A stretch of 64,000 bases of DNA, from NCBI RefSeq assembly GCF_000384655.1, contig NZ_ARQI01000130.1, forward strand, positions 62,001-126,000. The letters run 5' to 3'. Positions within the stretch are counted from its first letter, which is position 1, and every line of letters starts with the position of its first letter. Source of the stretch: Brachyspira innocens ATCC 29796. Its GTDB lineage: Bacteria; Spirochaetota; Brachyspiria; Brachyspirales; Brachyspiraceae. A program made the position numbers and the translations under genes. Positions 36,206 through 45,351 of the stretch are shown in pieces. The notes under the pieces were generated by a model. It saw nothing but the letters and a program-made list of their open reading frames with translations, had not been told where the DNA came from and searched no databases.

Positions 36206-37953
36206 TTTTTATAATAAGCTAAATGAAGCAGATTTGTATTATAATCTTTAATTGATATAGCTTTATTTTGATATATTATGTTTTTGTATTTATCATTAGA
36301 GTTTATATTCTTACTTCTGAATCCTCCGTCCATTCTTAAAGAGTATAAAATATCTCCTATGGTAATTGATTCAGGCTGACAGCCTAAAGTGTATGAAATA
36401 TTTGAGCCATTAACTATCTTTATTACAAACATAGACTTTTCTAAAGCATCGGATATTTCTGTTATTGTAGTAGGTGCTGTTCTTAATTCTTTGGCAAGCT
36501 CATACATAGTTATTGCTTTTTTCTTATTTATAAATCTGTAAGTTACTATATACATAAATTCTAATGCTATAGCTTCTTTTTCAGCAAATGATAATCTTAT
36601 ATTACTTTTATCAATTCCATAAGATCTGAAATATTGTATAGAGTAGGTAAGTTCAGCACCGAATAATATAATAATCCAAACTATATATAACAATAATAAT
36701 AATACAGGTATTTGAGCAAAAGAGCTTGCTGATGATAATTCGGCTGGAGTTATACTAGTGAGCATATTATTTTCACTGCTTATAGTAACTACATCATCTA
36801 TTTTGAAATTATATTTTACAAGCTGTTCTCCTACATTTGGTGAAAAACTTTTAAAATCAAGCATATTAGTTTCTATAGGTTTTTTTTCATATATTGCTCC
36901 GCTTATTCCATTTCCAACATTTTCCATAATAACATAGCTTATTCTTTCTATTTTTATACTTGTTATATTTTCAACATCAATTTTTTGATTTTCCTGAAGT
37001 ATATTTTCATTGGCGTTAGTAACTTCATTAGTTATTATATTTTGATTGGTGTCAGTAACTTCATTAGTTATTATGTTTTCATTTGATGTATCATTATATT
37101 CCGTATATCCAGTATTAATTTCTTTTACAATATATTCTATTTTGTATCTGTCACTGTCAAATATTTGTTTATAATTCTTTACATTTATATTGAGTTTAAA
37201 ATAAACGCTGAAAAGTGTTATTATCGCTATGGCCACTAATATAGAAGATATAGCAGCATTAGACCAATTTACTTTTGTCTGCGGAACTAATACGTAAGAA
37301 AATAATACCAATATAGAAGTTAATATTATAGGAGTAACCCAAGATAATAGTATTTTTATTAATGCTGGAAGATTATGCAAATTTATAGATGTATAAGTTA
37401 TTAAAGTAAATGATACGCCAATTAATATAGGAATTAGGAAAAGCAAAGCTATATAATTGGCTACAACTCTAGGTATAGAAGTTGTTATTTTTACACGCCA
37501 TATTTTTACTAAAGATGATTGTATACTATGAAGTATTAATGCTGTACTCACTATAGTTGATATAATACCAATAATACCGAAACTTGCCAAATTGGTATTA
37601 TCAGCTATATTTAATATCTGCCTTACCATAGGTTCATAAAAAGGTGCATTTTTTTCCATCCAGTCAAATATAACAAGAAATATGTTCTGATATATATTAA
37701 AAATTCTCAATATAAATAATCCAACTATCAATGCTGGTATAAATGATAATGTTACCAAATACGTTAGAGCTGCTGCTCTTATAGTACAGTCATCTTTAAA
37801 AAAATCTGTAATGGCAAATGTAATCACTCTATATATATTTACTAAAAACTTTTGTATGGGGTTAAATGTGTTTTGGTCAATGAAATATATGTCTTCAATT
37901 AGAAATTTTTTCACTTTCTTGAAAAATTTGTTAATTTTTTGAATTTTAGCCAT
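36196..37953 (-). CDS. YihY/BrkB-family membrane protein with cytoplasmic insert and winged-helix-like tail
   Basis: A 585-residue inner-membrane protein. The YihY/virulence-factor-BrkB pattern is visible: RAAALTYLVTLSFIPALIVG (residues ~60-79), SLVKIWRV, and several further hydrophobic segments. The family was once mislabelled ribonuclease BN; its function remains unclear. Between membrane segments at roughly residues 270-420 is an unusual polar insert with a 12-residue Asn/Thr-rich repeat (NIITNEVT). The C-terminal ~130 residues (MYELAKELRTAPTTITEISD ...) resemble the winged-helix-like tail of the bacterial YihY subgroup. AAGAAGG precedes ATG 37953. It is convergent with hom and divergent from tRNA-Leu. 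Confidence 0.82.
   Translation of the reverse strand: MAKIQKINKFFKKVKKFLIEDIYFIDQNTFNPIQKFLVNIYRVITFAITDFFKDDCTIRAAALTYLVTLSFIPALIVGLFILRIFNIYQNIFLVIFDWMEKNAPFYEPMVRQILNIADNTNLASFGIIGIISTIVSTALILHSIQSSLVKIWRVKITTSIPRVVANYIALLFLIPILIGVSFTLITYTSINLHNLPALIKILLSWVTPIILTSILVLFSYVLVPQTKVNWSNAAISSILVAIAIITLFSVYFKLNINVKNYKQIFDSDRYKIEYIVKEINTGYTEYNDTSNENIITNEVTDTNQNIITNEVTNANENILQENQKIDVENITSIKIERISYVIMENVGNGISGAIYEKKPIETNMLDFKSFSPNVGEQLVKYNFKIDDVVTISSENNMLTSITPAELSSASSFAQIPVLLLLLYIVWIIILFGAELTYSIQYFRSYGIDKSNIRLSFAEKEAIALEFMYIVTYRFINKKKAITMYELAKELRTAPTTITEISDALEKSMFVIKIVNGSNISYTLGCQPESITIGDILYSLRMDGGFRSKNINSNDKYKNIIYQNKAISIKDYNTNLLHLAYYKNKK
37015..37086. repeat. 36-bp tandem repeat inside the YihY-type gene
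   Basis: Two copies of a 36-bp unit (starting 37015 and 37051), sharing GTAACTTCATTAGTTATTAT, encode the 12-residue repeat NIITNEVTxxNx in the polar insert. A partial third copy flanks them. As a multiple of three, copy-number change would keep the frame. Confidence 0.75.
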
Positions 37954-37963
37954 ACAAACCTTC

Positions 37964-37991
37964 TTGCAAAAAAAAATATATAATGTATAAT
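37964..37991 (+). promoter_or_regulatory. Promoter of tRNA-Leu
   Basis: TTGCAA (37964-37969), 16-base spacer, TATAAT (37986-37991), 17 bases before the tRNA 5' end. Confidence 0.65.
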
Positions 37992-38008
37992 ATATAAATA
38001 AAAATCAA

Positions 38009-38089
38009 GCGAGGGTGGCGGAACTGGCAGACGCACTAGACTTAGGATCTAGCGCCCTAGGCATGAGGGTTCGATTCCCTCCCCTCGCA
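38009..38089 (+). tRNA. tRNA-Leu (anticodon UAG)
   Basis: A complete class II tRNA. The acceptor stem is GCGAGGG (38009-38015) with CCCTCGC (38082-38088). The anticodon stem CTAGA/TCTAG encloses loop CTTAGGA with anticodon TAG. There is a variable arm of leucine type, and a T arm GAGGG-TTCGATT-CCCTC. Discriminator A at 38089; the CCA end is not encoded, since AATTC follows. It reads CUA codons (and other CUN by wobble). Confidence 0.95.
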
Positions 38090-38093
38090 ATTC

Positions 38094-38366
38094 TTATTCA
38101 TCTTTTTTCTCTGTATCATTTTTATCATCTTTTACTTCTATTGAATATCTGCATTTAGTACATACTTTTTTGTATCCGCTTGAAGTTTTTATTATTCGCA
38201 TAGAATTCTTACAATGACAAAACGGACAGTCTTCATGATTTCTAAATATGATCATAGAGATTAAATCTACAACCTTACTTATACCCGAAACAAAAAATAA
38301 TATTCCAAACATTAAAATAAATATTATGATGATAATTATAAAAAATATAATAACTAATAAGTCCAC
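38094..38366 (-). CDS. Small membrane protein with zinc-ribbon-like tail
   Basis: A 90-residue protein: one long N-terminal hydrophobic segment (residues ~3-35, mostly Ile and Phe), then CPFCHCKNSMRII with KVCTKCRYSIE, giving two CxxC pairs spaced like a rubredoxin-type zinc ribbon, and a charged Asp/Lys/Glu tail. The order membrane anchor, then zinc ribbon suggests a membrane-tethered cytoplasmic metal-binding protein; the function is unknown. Its stop lies four bases beyond tRNA-Leu on the opposite strand. Confidence 0.7.
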   Translation of the reverse strand: MDLLVIIFFIIIIIIFILMFGILFFVSGISKVVDLISMIIFRNHEDCPFCHCKNSMRIIKTSSGYKKVCTKCRYSIEVKDDKNDTEKKDE

Positions 38367-38409
38367 TTTTCAATAATTCCATTAGTAGTGTTTATATTAT
38401 AATTATATG

Positions 38410-38781
38410 TTAAATGTATGATTTTTTAAAGAAGTCAGAGTATATTTTTATTATATTTGTATTAATATATTTTATAGGGAAATCTGACCAATTATCTAAT
38501 TCATTATCCCATAATCTATAATAATAGTTGTTTCCTTCTTTTTTCCATTCATACGTATAAACTTTATTATTGTTTGGAGCATTTTTATCATCATTGCTGT
38601 AAACTATTTTATTATTATTAAAGAAAGTATATTTCTCTTTGTTATTTCCATTAATAAACTCCCAAGTACCAATAAACCTATAATCTACAGTTCCTTTTTC
38701 TGTGCTTATGATTTCTTTTTTATGACAAGAAGATAAAACTATTACTAAAATTAACAATGTAAATATATAAAGTTTATACAT
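38410..38781 (-). CDS. Small lipoprotein with lipocalin-like domain
   Basis: A 123-residue protein with a lipoprotein signal (MYKLYIFTLLILVIVLSSC, lipobox cysteine at residue 19) followed by ~100 residues of short beta strands (IGTWEFINGNNKEKYTFFNN, VYTYEWKKEGNNYYYRLWDN). The IGTWEF start and repeated strands fit a small lipocalin-like fold, a guess from pattern. It should be anchored to the envelope; the partner or ligand is unknown. It precedes the zinc-ribbon gene on the same strand by 43 bases, so the two may be co-transcribed. Confidence 0.65.
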   Translation of the reverse strand: MYKLYIFTLLILVIVLSSCHKKEIISTEKGTVDYRFIGTWEFINGNNKEKYTFFNNNKIVYSNDDKNAPNNNKVYTYEWKKEGNNYYYRLWDNELDNWSDFPIKYINTNIIKIYSDFFKKSYI

Positions 38782-39140
38782 GTATATTATACCTCTTTAA
38801 TATGATATATTCTATAATATCGTAATAAAAATTATAAAATAAAAATATTATGTTTATGCCATGTATATTTTATATTAATTGAATTATAGTCATTGTCTTT
38901 AATTTCTATAAAAAGTATTGATGAATATAATTTTTATTGTATAATAATAAAGTCTGTTTATTTTTTAGAAATTATTTTTATTTACAATTTTTTTATTCTA
39001 AAACTACTTTTTATGTATATGGGCAATTATTTTTTATTGCTTTTTTATTAAATTAGTATTAAGGAATAATTTTTGCAGAATATATATTGTAAAATTATTT
39101 TTCTAAATGATAACATAAATATTTTTTATAGGAGTTTTTT
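38782..39140. other. Intergenic DNA upstream of the AbgT gene
   Basis: 359 bases, extremely AT-rich. A possible plus-strand promoter (TTGCAG at 39073-39078, 17-base spacer, TATTTT at 39096-39101) lies 40 bases before the transporter gene. No frame, RNA gene or convincing inverted repeat is seen. Confidence 0.4.
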
Positions 39141-40703
39141 ATGCAAAGTGATGGGAAGGCAGTAAAAAAATCTAATAAGTTTGAAAGTTTTTTGAATATT
39201 ATTGAGGCAGTAGGAAATAAACTTCCAGACATAACTATTTTATTTTTAATAGCATTTTTTATAATGCTTATAGTATCATGGATATTATCTCATTTTACTT
39301 TTAACTATTTTCACCCTACAACAGGCGAGCAGATAAAGATTATAAATATGCTTGCACCTTCAGAGCTTACTAAATTTATAACTAAGATGACAGCTAATTT
39401 TGTGAGCTTTCCTCCATTGGGTATTACTGTTGTTGCTACACTAGGTATAGGAGTGGCAGAGGGCAGCGGATTTATTAGAATGATACTTATTAAACTACTA
39501 GCAATAATACCAAAAAAAGCAATAGCACCAGCTATAATATTTATATCTGTGGTAAGCCATATAACTTCAGATTCTTCTTATGTTATATTGATGCCTATAG
39601 CTTCTATAATGTTTTTTGCTGTTGGAAGACACCCTTTGGCAGGAATTGCTGCTTCATTTGCAGGACTTGCTGGAGGCTTTTCTGCAAGCTACACACCTTC
39701 TACAATAGACCCTATAATGCAGGGATTTACTCAAGGAGCAGCAAGACTTATAGATCCTACTTATACTGTTAATGTTTTATGTAATTATTTTTTAAGCGTA
39801 TCATCTACATTTGCTGTTATTTTGGTATGCTGGTTTATTACGGATAAGATAGTAGAGCCTTTTTTATGGAAAACAATGCCTATCGATGAAGGTGTTAAGC
39901 CTGAAGACACTAGTATTTCTTCAATAACAAAAGAAGAAAACAGGGCTTTTAAAATAGCATTTGCTGTTTTGATATTGATGTTTGTACTTTTGATAGTTTT
40001 ACTTGTACCAAAAAATTCTTTACTAAGATCTCCAAATGGTAACTTAACAACTCCAGATGCTCCAGTTATGCAGGCAATAGTGCCTATACTTTTCTTATTT
40101 TTGGTTATACCCGGATATACATACGGTAAACTTACTAATAAATTCAAAACAACAAAAGATTTTAGTTTGGCTATGGCTGGAAGTGTTAAGAACTTAGCTT
40201 CATTTTTAACTTTTTCATTTTTCTGTGCTCAATTCTTATATGTTTTCGGTAACTCTAATGTAGGTACATTAATAGCCATATCAGGTGCAGAATTTTTAAA
40301 ATCATTGAATATGGCTCCTCAAATAACTATAGCAGGTATAACTTTGCTTACAGCTATATTGAATTTGTTAATAACTTCAGCTTCATCAAAATGGGCTATA
40401 TTAGCACCTATATTTGTACCAATGCTTATGGCGGTAGGTATATCTCCAGAACTTACTCAGGCAGCATTTAGAGTCAGCGATTCGGCTATTAATGTTGTTA
40501 CTCCGATGTTTGCTTTTTATCCATTGATAATATTTTATTGTCAAAAATATTGTAAAAAAACAGGAGTGGGTACATTATCTTCTATGATGCTTCCATTTAG
40601 TATAGGTTTGCTTGTTGTGCTTATGATAATGCTTTATATATTCTGGGCATTAAATATACCTATAGGTTTTAACAGCGGTTATGTGTATCCGCCAGTTAAT
40701 TAA
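39141..40703 (+). CDS. AbgT-family transporter
   Basis: A 520-residue inner-membrane carrier with about 11-13 hydrophobic segments. The family blocks are recognisable: VSHITSDSSYVILMPIASIMF near residues 138-158, GGFSASYTPSTIDPIMQGFTQ near 176-196, and NLLITSASSKWAILAPIFVPM near 415-435. AbgT proteins take up p-aminobenzoyl-glutamate or export sulfonamides/peptide-like molecules. The gene is followed 43 bases later by pepT, so a role in handling small peptides or peptide-like folate fragments is plausible. GGAG precedes the ATG. Confidence 0.9.
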   Translation: MQSDGKAVKKSNKFESFLNIIEAVGNKLPDITILFLIAFFIMLIVSWILSHFTFNYFHPTTGEQIKIINMLAPSELTKFITKMTANFVSFPPLGITVVATLGIGVAEGSGFIRMILIKLLAIIPKKAIAPAIIFISVVSHITSDSSYVILMPIASIMFFAVGRHPLAGIAASFAGLAGGFSASYTPSTIDPIMQGFTQGAARLIDPTYTVNVLCNYFLSVSSTFAVILVCWFITDKIVEPFLWKTMPIDEGVKPEDTSISSITKEENRAFKIAFAVLILMFVLLIVLLVPKNSLLRSPNGNLTTPDAPVMQAIVPILFLFLVIPGYTYGKLTNKFKTTKDFSLAMAGSVKNLASFLTFSFFCAQFLYVFGNSNVGTLIAISGAEFLKSLNMAPQITIAGITLLTAILNLLITSASSKWAILAPIFVPMLMAVGISPELTQAAFRVSDSAINVVTPMFAFYPLIIFYCQKYCKKTGVGTLSSMMLPFSIGLLVVLMIMLYIFWALNIPIGFNSGYVYPPVN

Positions 40704-40746
40704 AATATTTAAAATTATAAATTTATAAATAAGAGGTAAAATAAAT

Positions 40747-41991
40747 ATGTTAAACGATGATATTAAAAAATTTCAGATAGATAGCTTTTTTAAATACGTT
40801 TCAATACCAAGTCAGAGTGTTGCAGGAGCTAAGACAATTCCAAGTTCAGAAGGTCAGATGAAACTTGCTAAAGTATTGGCAGAGGATTTAAAGGCTTTGG
40901 GATTAAAAGATGTAGTTGTAAATGATAACGCTATAGTTACAGCTTTACTTGAAAAAAATAAAGATAATATACATTCTATAGGTTTTGTTGCTCATCTTGA
41001 TACTGTGGACGTTGGACTTACAGGAGATGTTCACCCGCAGATATTAAAATTTGTAGGTGAGGATTTATGCCTTAATAAAGAAAAAAATATAATGTTTAGG
41101 GTTTCAGAACACCCTGAAATAAAAAAATACATTAATGATGATATTATATTTTCAGACGGTACTAGTGTATTAGGTGCTGATAATAAGGCGGCAATAGCTA
41201 CGGTGATGTCAGCATTAAAATATATAAAAGATAATAATCTAGAGCATGGTGATATATATATAGCTTTTGTACCAGATGAAGAAATAGGATTAATTGGTTC
41301 TAAGGCATTGGATTTGAATGTATTTAAGCCAGATTTCGCGTATACTATAGATTCCTGTGAGATAGGGGAGGTTGTATATGAAACATTCAATGCAGGAAGT
41401 GCCTCAATAGATATAGAGGGAGTAACTGCTCACCCTATGAGTGCTAAAGGTGTTTTGGTGAATCCTATACTTATAGCCATAGATATAGCTAATGAGTTTG
41501 ACAGAAAATCTACTCCTGAATGTACCGAGAAAAAAGAAGGCTATATTTGGGTTCAGGGAATAAGCGGAAATCAGAGAAATGCATCATTAAAACTTAATAT
41601 AAGAGATCATAGCAAAGAACTTTATGAACAGAAAAAAAGCAAAATAAAAGAATCAGTTGAAAAATATCAGAAATTAGAACCTAGAGCAAAAATATCATTA
41701 ACTATAGAAGATGTCTACGCTAATATTTCAGATTCTATTAAAGATGATAGATTTCCTATAGATGTTATTTATGAAGCTATGAAAAATCTTAATATAGAAC
41801 CTAAAACTATATCAATGCGTGGAGGTACAGATGGTTCTGCATTATCAGTTAAGGGGCTTTTAACGCCTAATTATTTTACAGGTGCTCATAATTTCCACTC
41901 TATATATGAGTTTTTGCCTATATCTTCATTTCATAAAAGTTTACAAACAACGCTTGAAATAATAAGAATAATATCTTCTAAATCAAAATAA
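40747..41991 (+). CDS. pepT: Tripeptide aminopeptidase PepT (M20B)
   Basis: Cytoplasmic zinc tripeptidase of the M20 family. The 414 residues show the metal-binding and catalytic motifs in order: AHLDTVD (residues ~84-90), LGADNKAAIA (~140-149), PDEEIG (~177-182, catalytic Glu) and DSCEIGE. The dimerisation domain follows with TAHPMSAKGVLVNP, and near the end SMRGGTDGSAL and TGAHNFHSIYEF supply the last ligand. TAAGAGG precedes the ATG. It is paired with the AbgT carrier, so the two may form a peptide uptake and cleavage unit. Confidence 0.93.
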   Translation: MLNDDIKKFQIDSFFKYVSIPSQSVAGAKTIPSSEGQMKLAKVLAEDLKALGLKDVVVNDNAIVTALLEKNKDNIHSIGFVAHLDTVDVGLTGDVHPQILKFVGEDLCLNKEKNIMFRVSEHPEIKKYINDDIIFSDGTSVLGADNKAAIATVMSALKYIKDNNLEHGDIYIAFVPDEEIGLIGSKALDLNVFKPDFAYTIDSCEIGEVVYETFNAGSASIDIEGVTAHPMSAKGVLVNPILIAIDIANEFDRKSTPECTEKKEGYIWVQGISGNQRNASLKLNIRDHSKELYEQKKSKIKESVEKYQKLEPRAKISLTIEDVYANISDSIKDDRFPIDVIYEAMKNLNIEPKTISMRGGTDGSALSVKGLLTPNYFTGAHNFHSIYEFLPISSFHKSLQTTLEIIRIISSKSK

Positions 41992-42009
41992 ATTTAATTT
42001 GTATAATTT

Positions 42010-42071
42010 TTATTAAGCAGGAGGTTTTATATTAATATATAATTCCTCTTGCTTAATAATAACATGTTATT
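42010..42071 (+). terminator. Terminator-like hairpin plus palindrome after pepT
   Basis: A 15-bp stem with one G-T pair (TTATTAAGCAGGAGG at 42010-42024, CCTCTTGCTTAATAA at 42045-42059) is followed directly by the perfect 14-base palindrome AATAACATGTTATT (42058-42071) and TTG. The T-tail is short, so termination is likely but not certain; the palindrome could also be an operator for the thyA promoter 10 bases further on. Confidence 0.6.
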
Positions 42072-42080
42072 TTGTATATA

Positions 42081-42108
42081 TTGATAAAATCTATTAAACA
42101 TGTATAAT
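42081..42108 (+). promoter_or_regulatory. Promoter of thyA and the downstream R-M/folA genes
   Basis: TTGATA (42081-42086), 16-base spacer, TATAAT (42103-42108), 55 bases before the thyA ATG. No other convincing promoter is seen before folA. Confidence 0.7.
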
Positions 42109-42163
42109 TACTCTCTATTATGATTAAATATAATCAGTCAGAACTTATAAACTAGGATTTTGT

Positions 42164-42964
42164 ATGAAAAACTATTTAGAATTATTAAAAAAAGTATTGG
42201 AAGAAGGTGAGGAAACTTTAGACAGAACTGGAGTTGGTACAAGAAGAATATTCGGACCTCAATTAAGATTTAAATTTGAAGGAAATAAAATACCTATTAT
42301 AACTACAAAAAGAGTATTTATGAAAGGTGTTATTATAGAATTATTATGGTTTTTACAAGGTTCTACTAATATAAAATTTTTACTTGAAAATAATGTTCAT
42401 ATATGGGACGAATGGGCTGATGATATGGGAGAGCTTGGTCCTGTATACGGCAAACAGTGGAGAGCTTGGGAGACTAAAGAAGGAAATAAAATAGATCAGA
42501 TATCAAATATAGTAAACACATTAAGAAATAATCCTACTAGCAGAAGAAATATTTTAAATGCTTGGAATGTAGGGGAGATTGATAAAATGCATCTTCCTCC
42601 TTGTCATATGATGTGTCAGTTTTCTGTTAATAATAAAGGTGGAATTATAACACATTTATATCAGCGTTCTGCCGATTTATTTTTGGGTGTTCCTTTTAAT
42701 ATAAGTTCTTATGCTATACTTACAAGGCTTTTAGCTATGCATAGCGGACTTCATGCTTCAGAACTCATCATGACTTTTGGTGATGCTCATATTTATAATA
42801 ATCATATAGAACAGGTAAAACTTCAGCTTTCAAGAGAGCCTTATGAAAATACTGCAGAATTATTTATAGAGAATCGTCCTAATATATTTAGTCATGTTTA
42901 TGAAGATTTTAGATTAGAAGGCTATAAATATTATCCTACTATAAAAGCGGAGGTAGCAGTATGA
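42164..42964 (+). CDS. thyA: Thymidylate synthase ThyA
   Basis: Methylates dUMP to dTMP with methylene-tetrahydrofolate, releasing dihydrofolate. The 266 residues hold the family signature LPPCHMMCQFSV with the nucleophile Cys 147. Other marks are TLDRTGVGTRRIFGPQLRF near 19-37, GELGPVYGKQWRAW, YQRSADLFLGVPFNISSYA and GDAHIYNNH. The typical partner folA, which regenerates tetrahydrofolate, lies 2.4 kb downstream on the same strand, separated by a restriction-modification pair. The stop is 21 bases before the methyltransferase start. Confidence 0.97.
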   Translation: MKNYLELLKKVLEEGEETLDRTGVGTRRIFGPQLRFKFEGNKIPIITTKRVFMKGVIIELLWFLQGSTNIKFLLENNVHIWDEWADDMGELGPVYGKQWRAWETKEGNKIDQISNIVNTLRNNPTSRRNILNAWNVGEIDKMHLPPCHMMCQFSVNNKGGIITHLYQRSADLFLGVPFNISSYAILTRLLAMHSGLHASELIMTFGDAHIYNNHIEQVKLQLSREPYENTAELFIENRPNIFSHVYEDFRLEGYKYYPTIKAEVAV

Positions 42965-42985
42965 TTTTATGGAGTTTTATAAATA

Positions 42986-44557
42986 ATGAATAAGTCGGAC
43001 TTAATAACTTTAAATGCTGCAGCTATTTGGGCTTCAGAATATACTAACAAAGCAGTAACTATATCTAATATTAGTTATTTAGTTCAGTATGCTTTGATAG
43101 ATAAAGTTATAAATAATGGTGTAGCTTATGTTTCTCAATCAGATTTGAAAAAATATTACGATAAAAATAAAAGAGAAATTAATTGGAAAAATAAACTTGG
43201 AAATGATTTAAACTGGAAACTTTCTTTTGATAATTTAAAAGAATCTGATACTACAAAACATGTTCATCGTATGCACCCATACAAAGGAAAATTTATACCT
43301 CAGCTTGTTGAATATTTTATAGATAGTCATATAGATGAATTTAAAAAAGATATATATTTTAAAGAAAATGATATAATATTAGACCCATTTTGCGGAAGCG
43401 GTACAACTCTTGTTCAAGCTAATGAATTGGGTATTAATGCCATAGGTGTGGATATATCTGAATTTAATTCTATGATTTCAAATTGTAAAATAAGAGAAAT
43501 TGATTTAATAAATCTTGAAAATATTATTAATATTCTGACAGATAAATTAGAATGTTATATAAAACCAAGTTTGGAATTTGAATATGAACTTAATAATAAA
43601 TTGATAGAATTCAATGAAATTAATTTTAATATATTAGATTATAAAAAAAAAGTTAGGGATAAAAAGATAGATTCTAATATATACGGAAAAGAAAAAGAAG
43701 ATGAATTTCTAATTATTTATAACGATTTAATAAAAAAATATAATATAAAATTACATAATGATAATAATAATTCATTTATATATAAGTGGTTTATCCCAAG
43801 TATAGTTGATGAATTAAATTATATTAATAATTTAATAAATAATATAAATGATGTAAAAATAAAAAGTATCTTACAAGTAATTTTAAGTAGAACAATGCGT
43901 TCTTGCAGAGCAACAACTCATTCTGATTTGGGTACTTTATTAAAACCTGTAACATCCGCATATTATTGCCGTAAACATTATAAAATATGTAAACCATTAT
44001 TTTCTATTATTAAATGGTGGAAAAAATATTCTATTGATACAATAAAGCGTTTATATGAATTTAATTCATTAAGAACTAATACTCATCAATTATGTATAAC
44101 TGGGGATTCTAGGAATATAGATATTTTTAATGAAGTAAAAATATCTGATAATGTTTTTTATAATATATTAAAAAATAAAAGAATAAATGGTATATTTACA
44201 AGTCCACCGTATATAGGACTTATAGATTACCATGAGCAGCATGCTTATGCTTATGATTTATTTTCTTTTAATAGAAATGACAATTTTGAGATAGGTTCAT
44301 TATCTAAAGGTACAAGTTTAAATGCTAAAAAAGAATATACTGAAGATATATCAAAAGTTTTATTAAATGCTAAAAAATATATGCTAGATGATTATAATAT
44401 TTTTATTGTTGCTAATGATAAATATAATTTGTATCCTGAGATAGCTTATAAATCAAATATGAAAATAGTTAATACTTTTAAAAGACCTGTGTTAAATAGA
44501 GTAGAGAAAGATAAAGCAGCATACTCTGAAATAATATTTCACTTAAAAGAGTTATAG
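42986..44557 (+). CDS. Type II DNA methyltransferase (probably N4-cytosine), partner of a TdeIII-type nuclease
   Basis: A 523-residue AdoMet-dependent DNA methyltransferase. The order is HPYKGKFIPQLVEYF (residues ~92-106), the AdoMet-binding motif I DPFCGSGTT (~133-141) with GVDISEFN after it, a ~260-residue middle containing the likely target-recognition part, and the catalytic motif SPPY (~407-410) followed by DYHEQHAYAYDLF. SPPY is most common in N4-cytosine enzymes. By analogy with TdeIII systems it would modify GGNCC, but this is inferred from the neighbouring nuclease. It sits inside the thyA-folA unit, with codon use as AT-rich as its surroundings. Confidence 0.82.
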   Translation: MNKSDLITLNAAAIWASEYTNKAVTISNISYLVQYALIDKVINNGVAYVSQSDLKKYYDKNKREINWKNKLGNDLNWKLSFDNLKESDTTKHVHRMHPYKGKFIPQLVEYFIDSHIDEFKKDIYFKENDIILDPFCGSGTTLVQANELGINAIGVDISEFNSMISNCKIREIDLINLENIINILTDKLECYIKPSLEFEYELNNKLIEFNEINFNILDYKKKVRDKKIDSNIYGKEKEDEFLIIYNDLIKKYNIKLHNDNNNSFIYKWFIPSIVDELNYINNLINNINDVKIKSILQVILSRTMRSCRATTHSDLGTLLKPVTSAYYCRKHYKICKPLFSIIKWWKKYSIDTIKRLYEFNSLRTNTHQLCITGDSRNIDIFNEVKISDNVFYNILKNKRINGIFTSPPYIGLIDYHEQHAYAYDLFSFNRNDNFEIGSLSKGTSLNAKKEYTEDISKVLLNAKKYMLDDYNIFIVANDKYNLYPEIAYKSNMKIVNTFKRPVLNRVEKDKAAYSEIIFHLKEL

Positions 44558-44565
44558 GAGTTTTT

Positions 44566-45348
44566 ATGCCATTGAATAATAAACAAAAAGATGCTATAAA
44601 AGATAAATTATATACAACTTTAAGAAATAAATTTAAAGATTATAAACCAGAAACAACATCAATGCCTTTTCACACTCGTTTACTTGGTAAAGATAGAATG
44701 GCTTTATTTTCATTTATACATTCTTTAAATACTAATTTTGGTACTACAATATTTGAACCACTAGCCATTGAATTAGGTAAAGATAGATTTAAAGTTATTG
44801 ATAAGCAAGTTAAACCTAATGATATAATTACATCAGAATCACAAATAGTTATACAGAATATAATGGATGATCTTAGATCCGCTAATAAAAAACCAAATAA
44901 AGATAATGAAATTAAATTAATAAAAAAAGTGTGCAAAGTAGGGGAAGCTAAAAAAATAAAACCAACAAAGGTAGATATTTATATTGAAGATTATCATAAT
45001 AATATATATTTAATAGATTTAAAAACAGCAAAACCTAATAAAGGCGAATTTCAGAATTTTAAAAGGACTTTATTAGAATGGGCAGCAGTAACTTTATATT
45101 CTAATGATAAAAATAATGTTCATTCCATTATAGCTATACCGTACAATCCTTATGCACCGAAACCTTATGAAAGATGGACTATAGCTGGCATGCTTGATTT
45201 GGATAAAGAATTAAAAGTAGCAGAAGAACTTTGGAATTTTATAGGCGGTGATAATGTTTATGATGATATTTTATTATGTTTTGAAGAAGTAGGTCTTAAT
45301 ATGAGAAAAGAAATAGATGAATATTTTTCCAATTTTTTAAAAGGATAA
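44566..45348 (+). CDS. TdeIII-family type II restriction endonuclease
   Basis: A 260-residue protein recognised as the TdeIII/MjaII-type nuclease group, whose characterised members cut GGNCC. A PD-(D/E)xK-like active site is visible: KVDIYI (Asp 137), then YLIDLKTAKPN (Asp 151, Lys 153). Other family-like blocks are MPFHTRLLGKDRMALFSFIH near the start and SIIAIPYNPYAPKPYERW later. It follows the methyltransferase by 8 bases and is followed by folA after 3 bases. The frame is complete, so the system may be active. Its last two codons plus stop (AAAGGATAA) provide the folA ribosome binding site. Confidence 0.78.
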   Translation: MPLNNKQKDAIKDKLYTTLRNKFKDYKPETTSMPFHTRLLGKDRMALFSFIHSLNTNFGTTIFEPLAIELGKDRFKVIDKQVKPNDIITSESQIVIQNIMDDLRSANKKPNKDNEIKLIKKVCKVGEAKKIKPTKVDIYIEDYHNNIYLIDLKTAKPNKGEFQNFKRTLLEWAAVTLYSNDKNNVHSIIAIPYNPYAPKPYERWTIAGMLDLDKELKVAEELWNFIGGDNVYDDILLCFEEVGLNMRKEIDEYFSNFLKG

Positions 45349-45351
45349 TAT

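Noticed and set aside
42058-42071. Palindrome AATAACATGTTATT as an R-M controller (C-box) site
   Set aside because: No C-protein gene is present, and the palindrome is attached to the pepT terminator; its role is left open.
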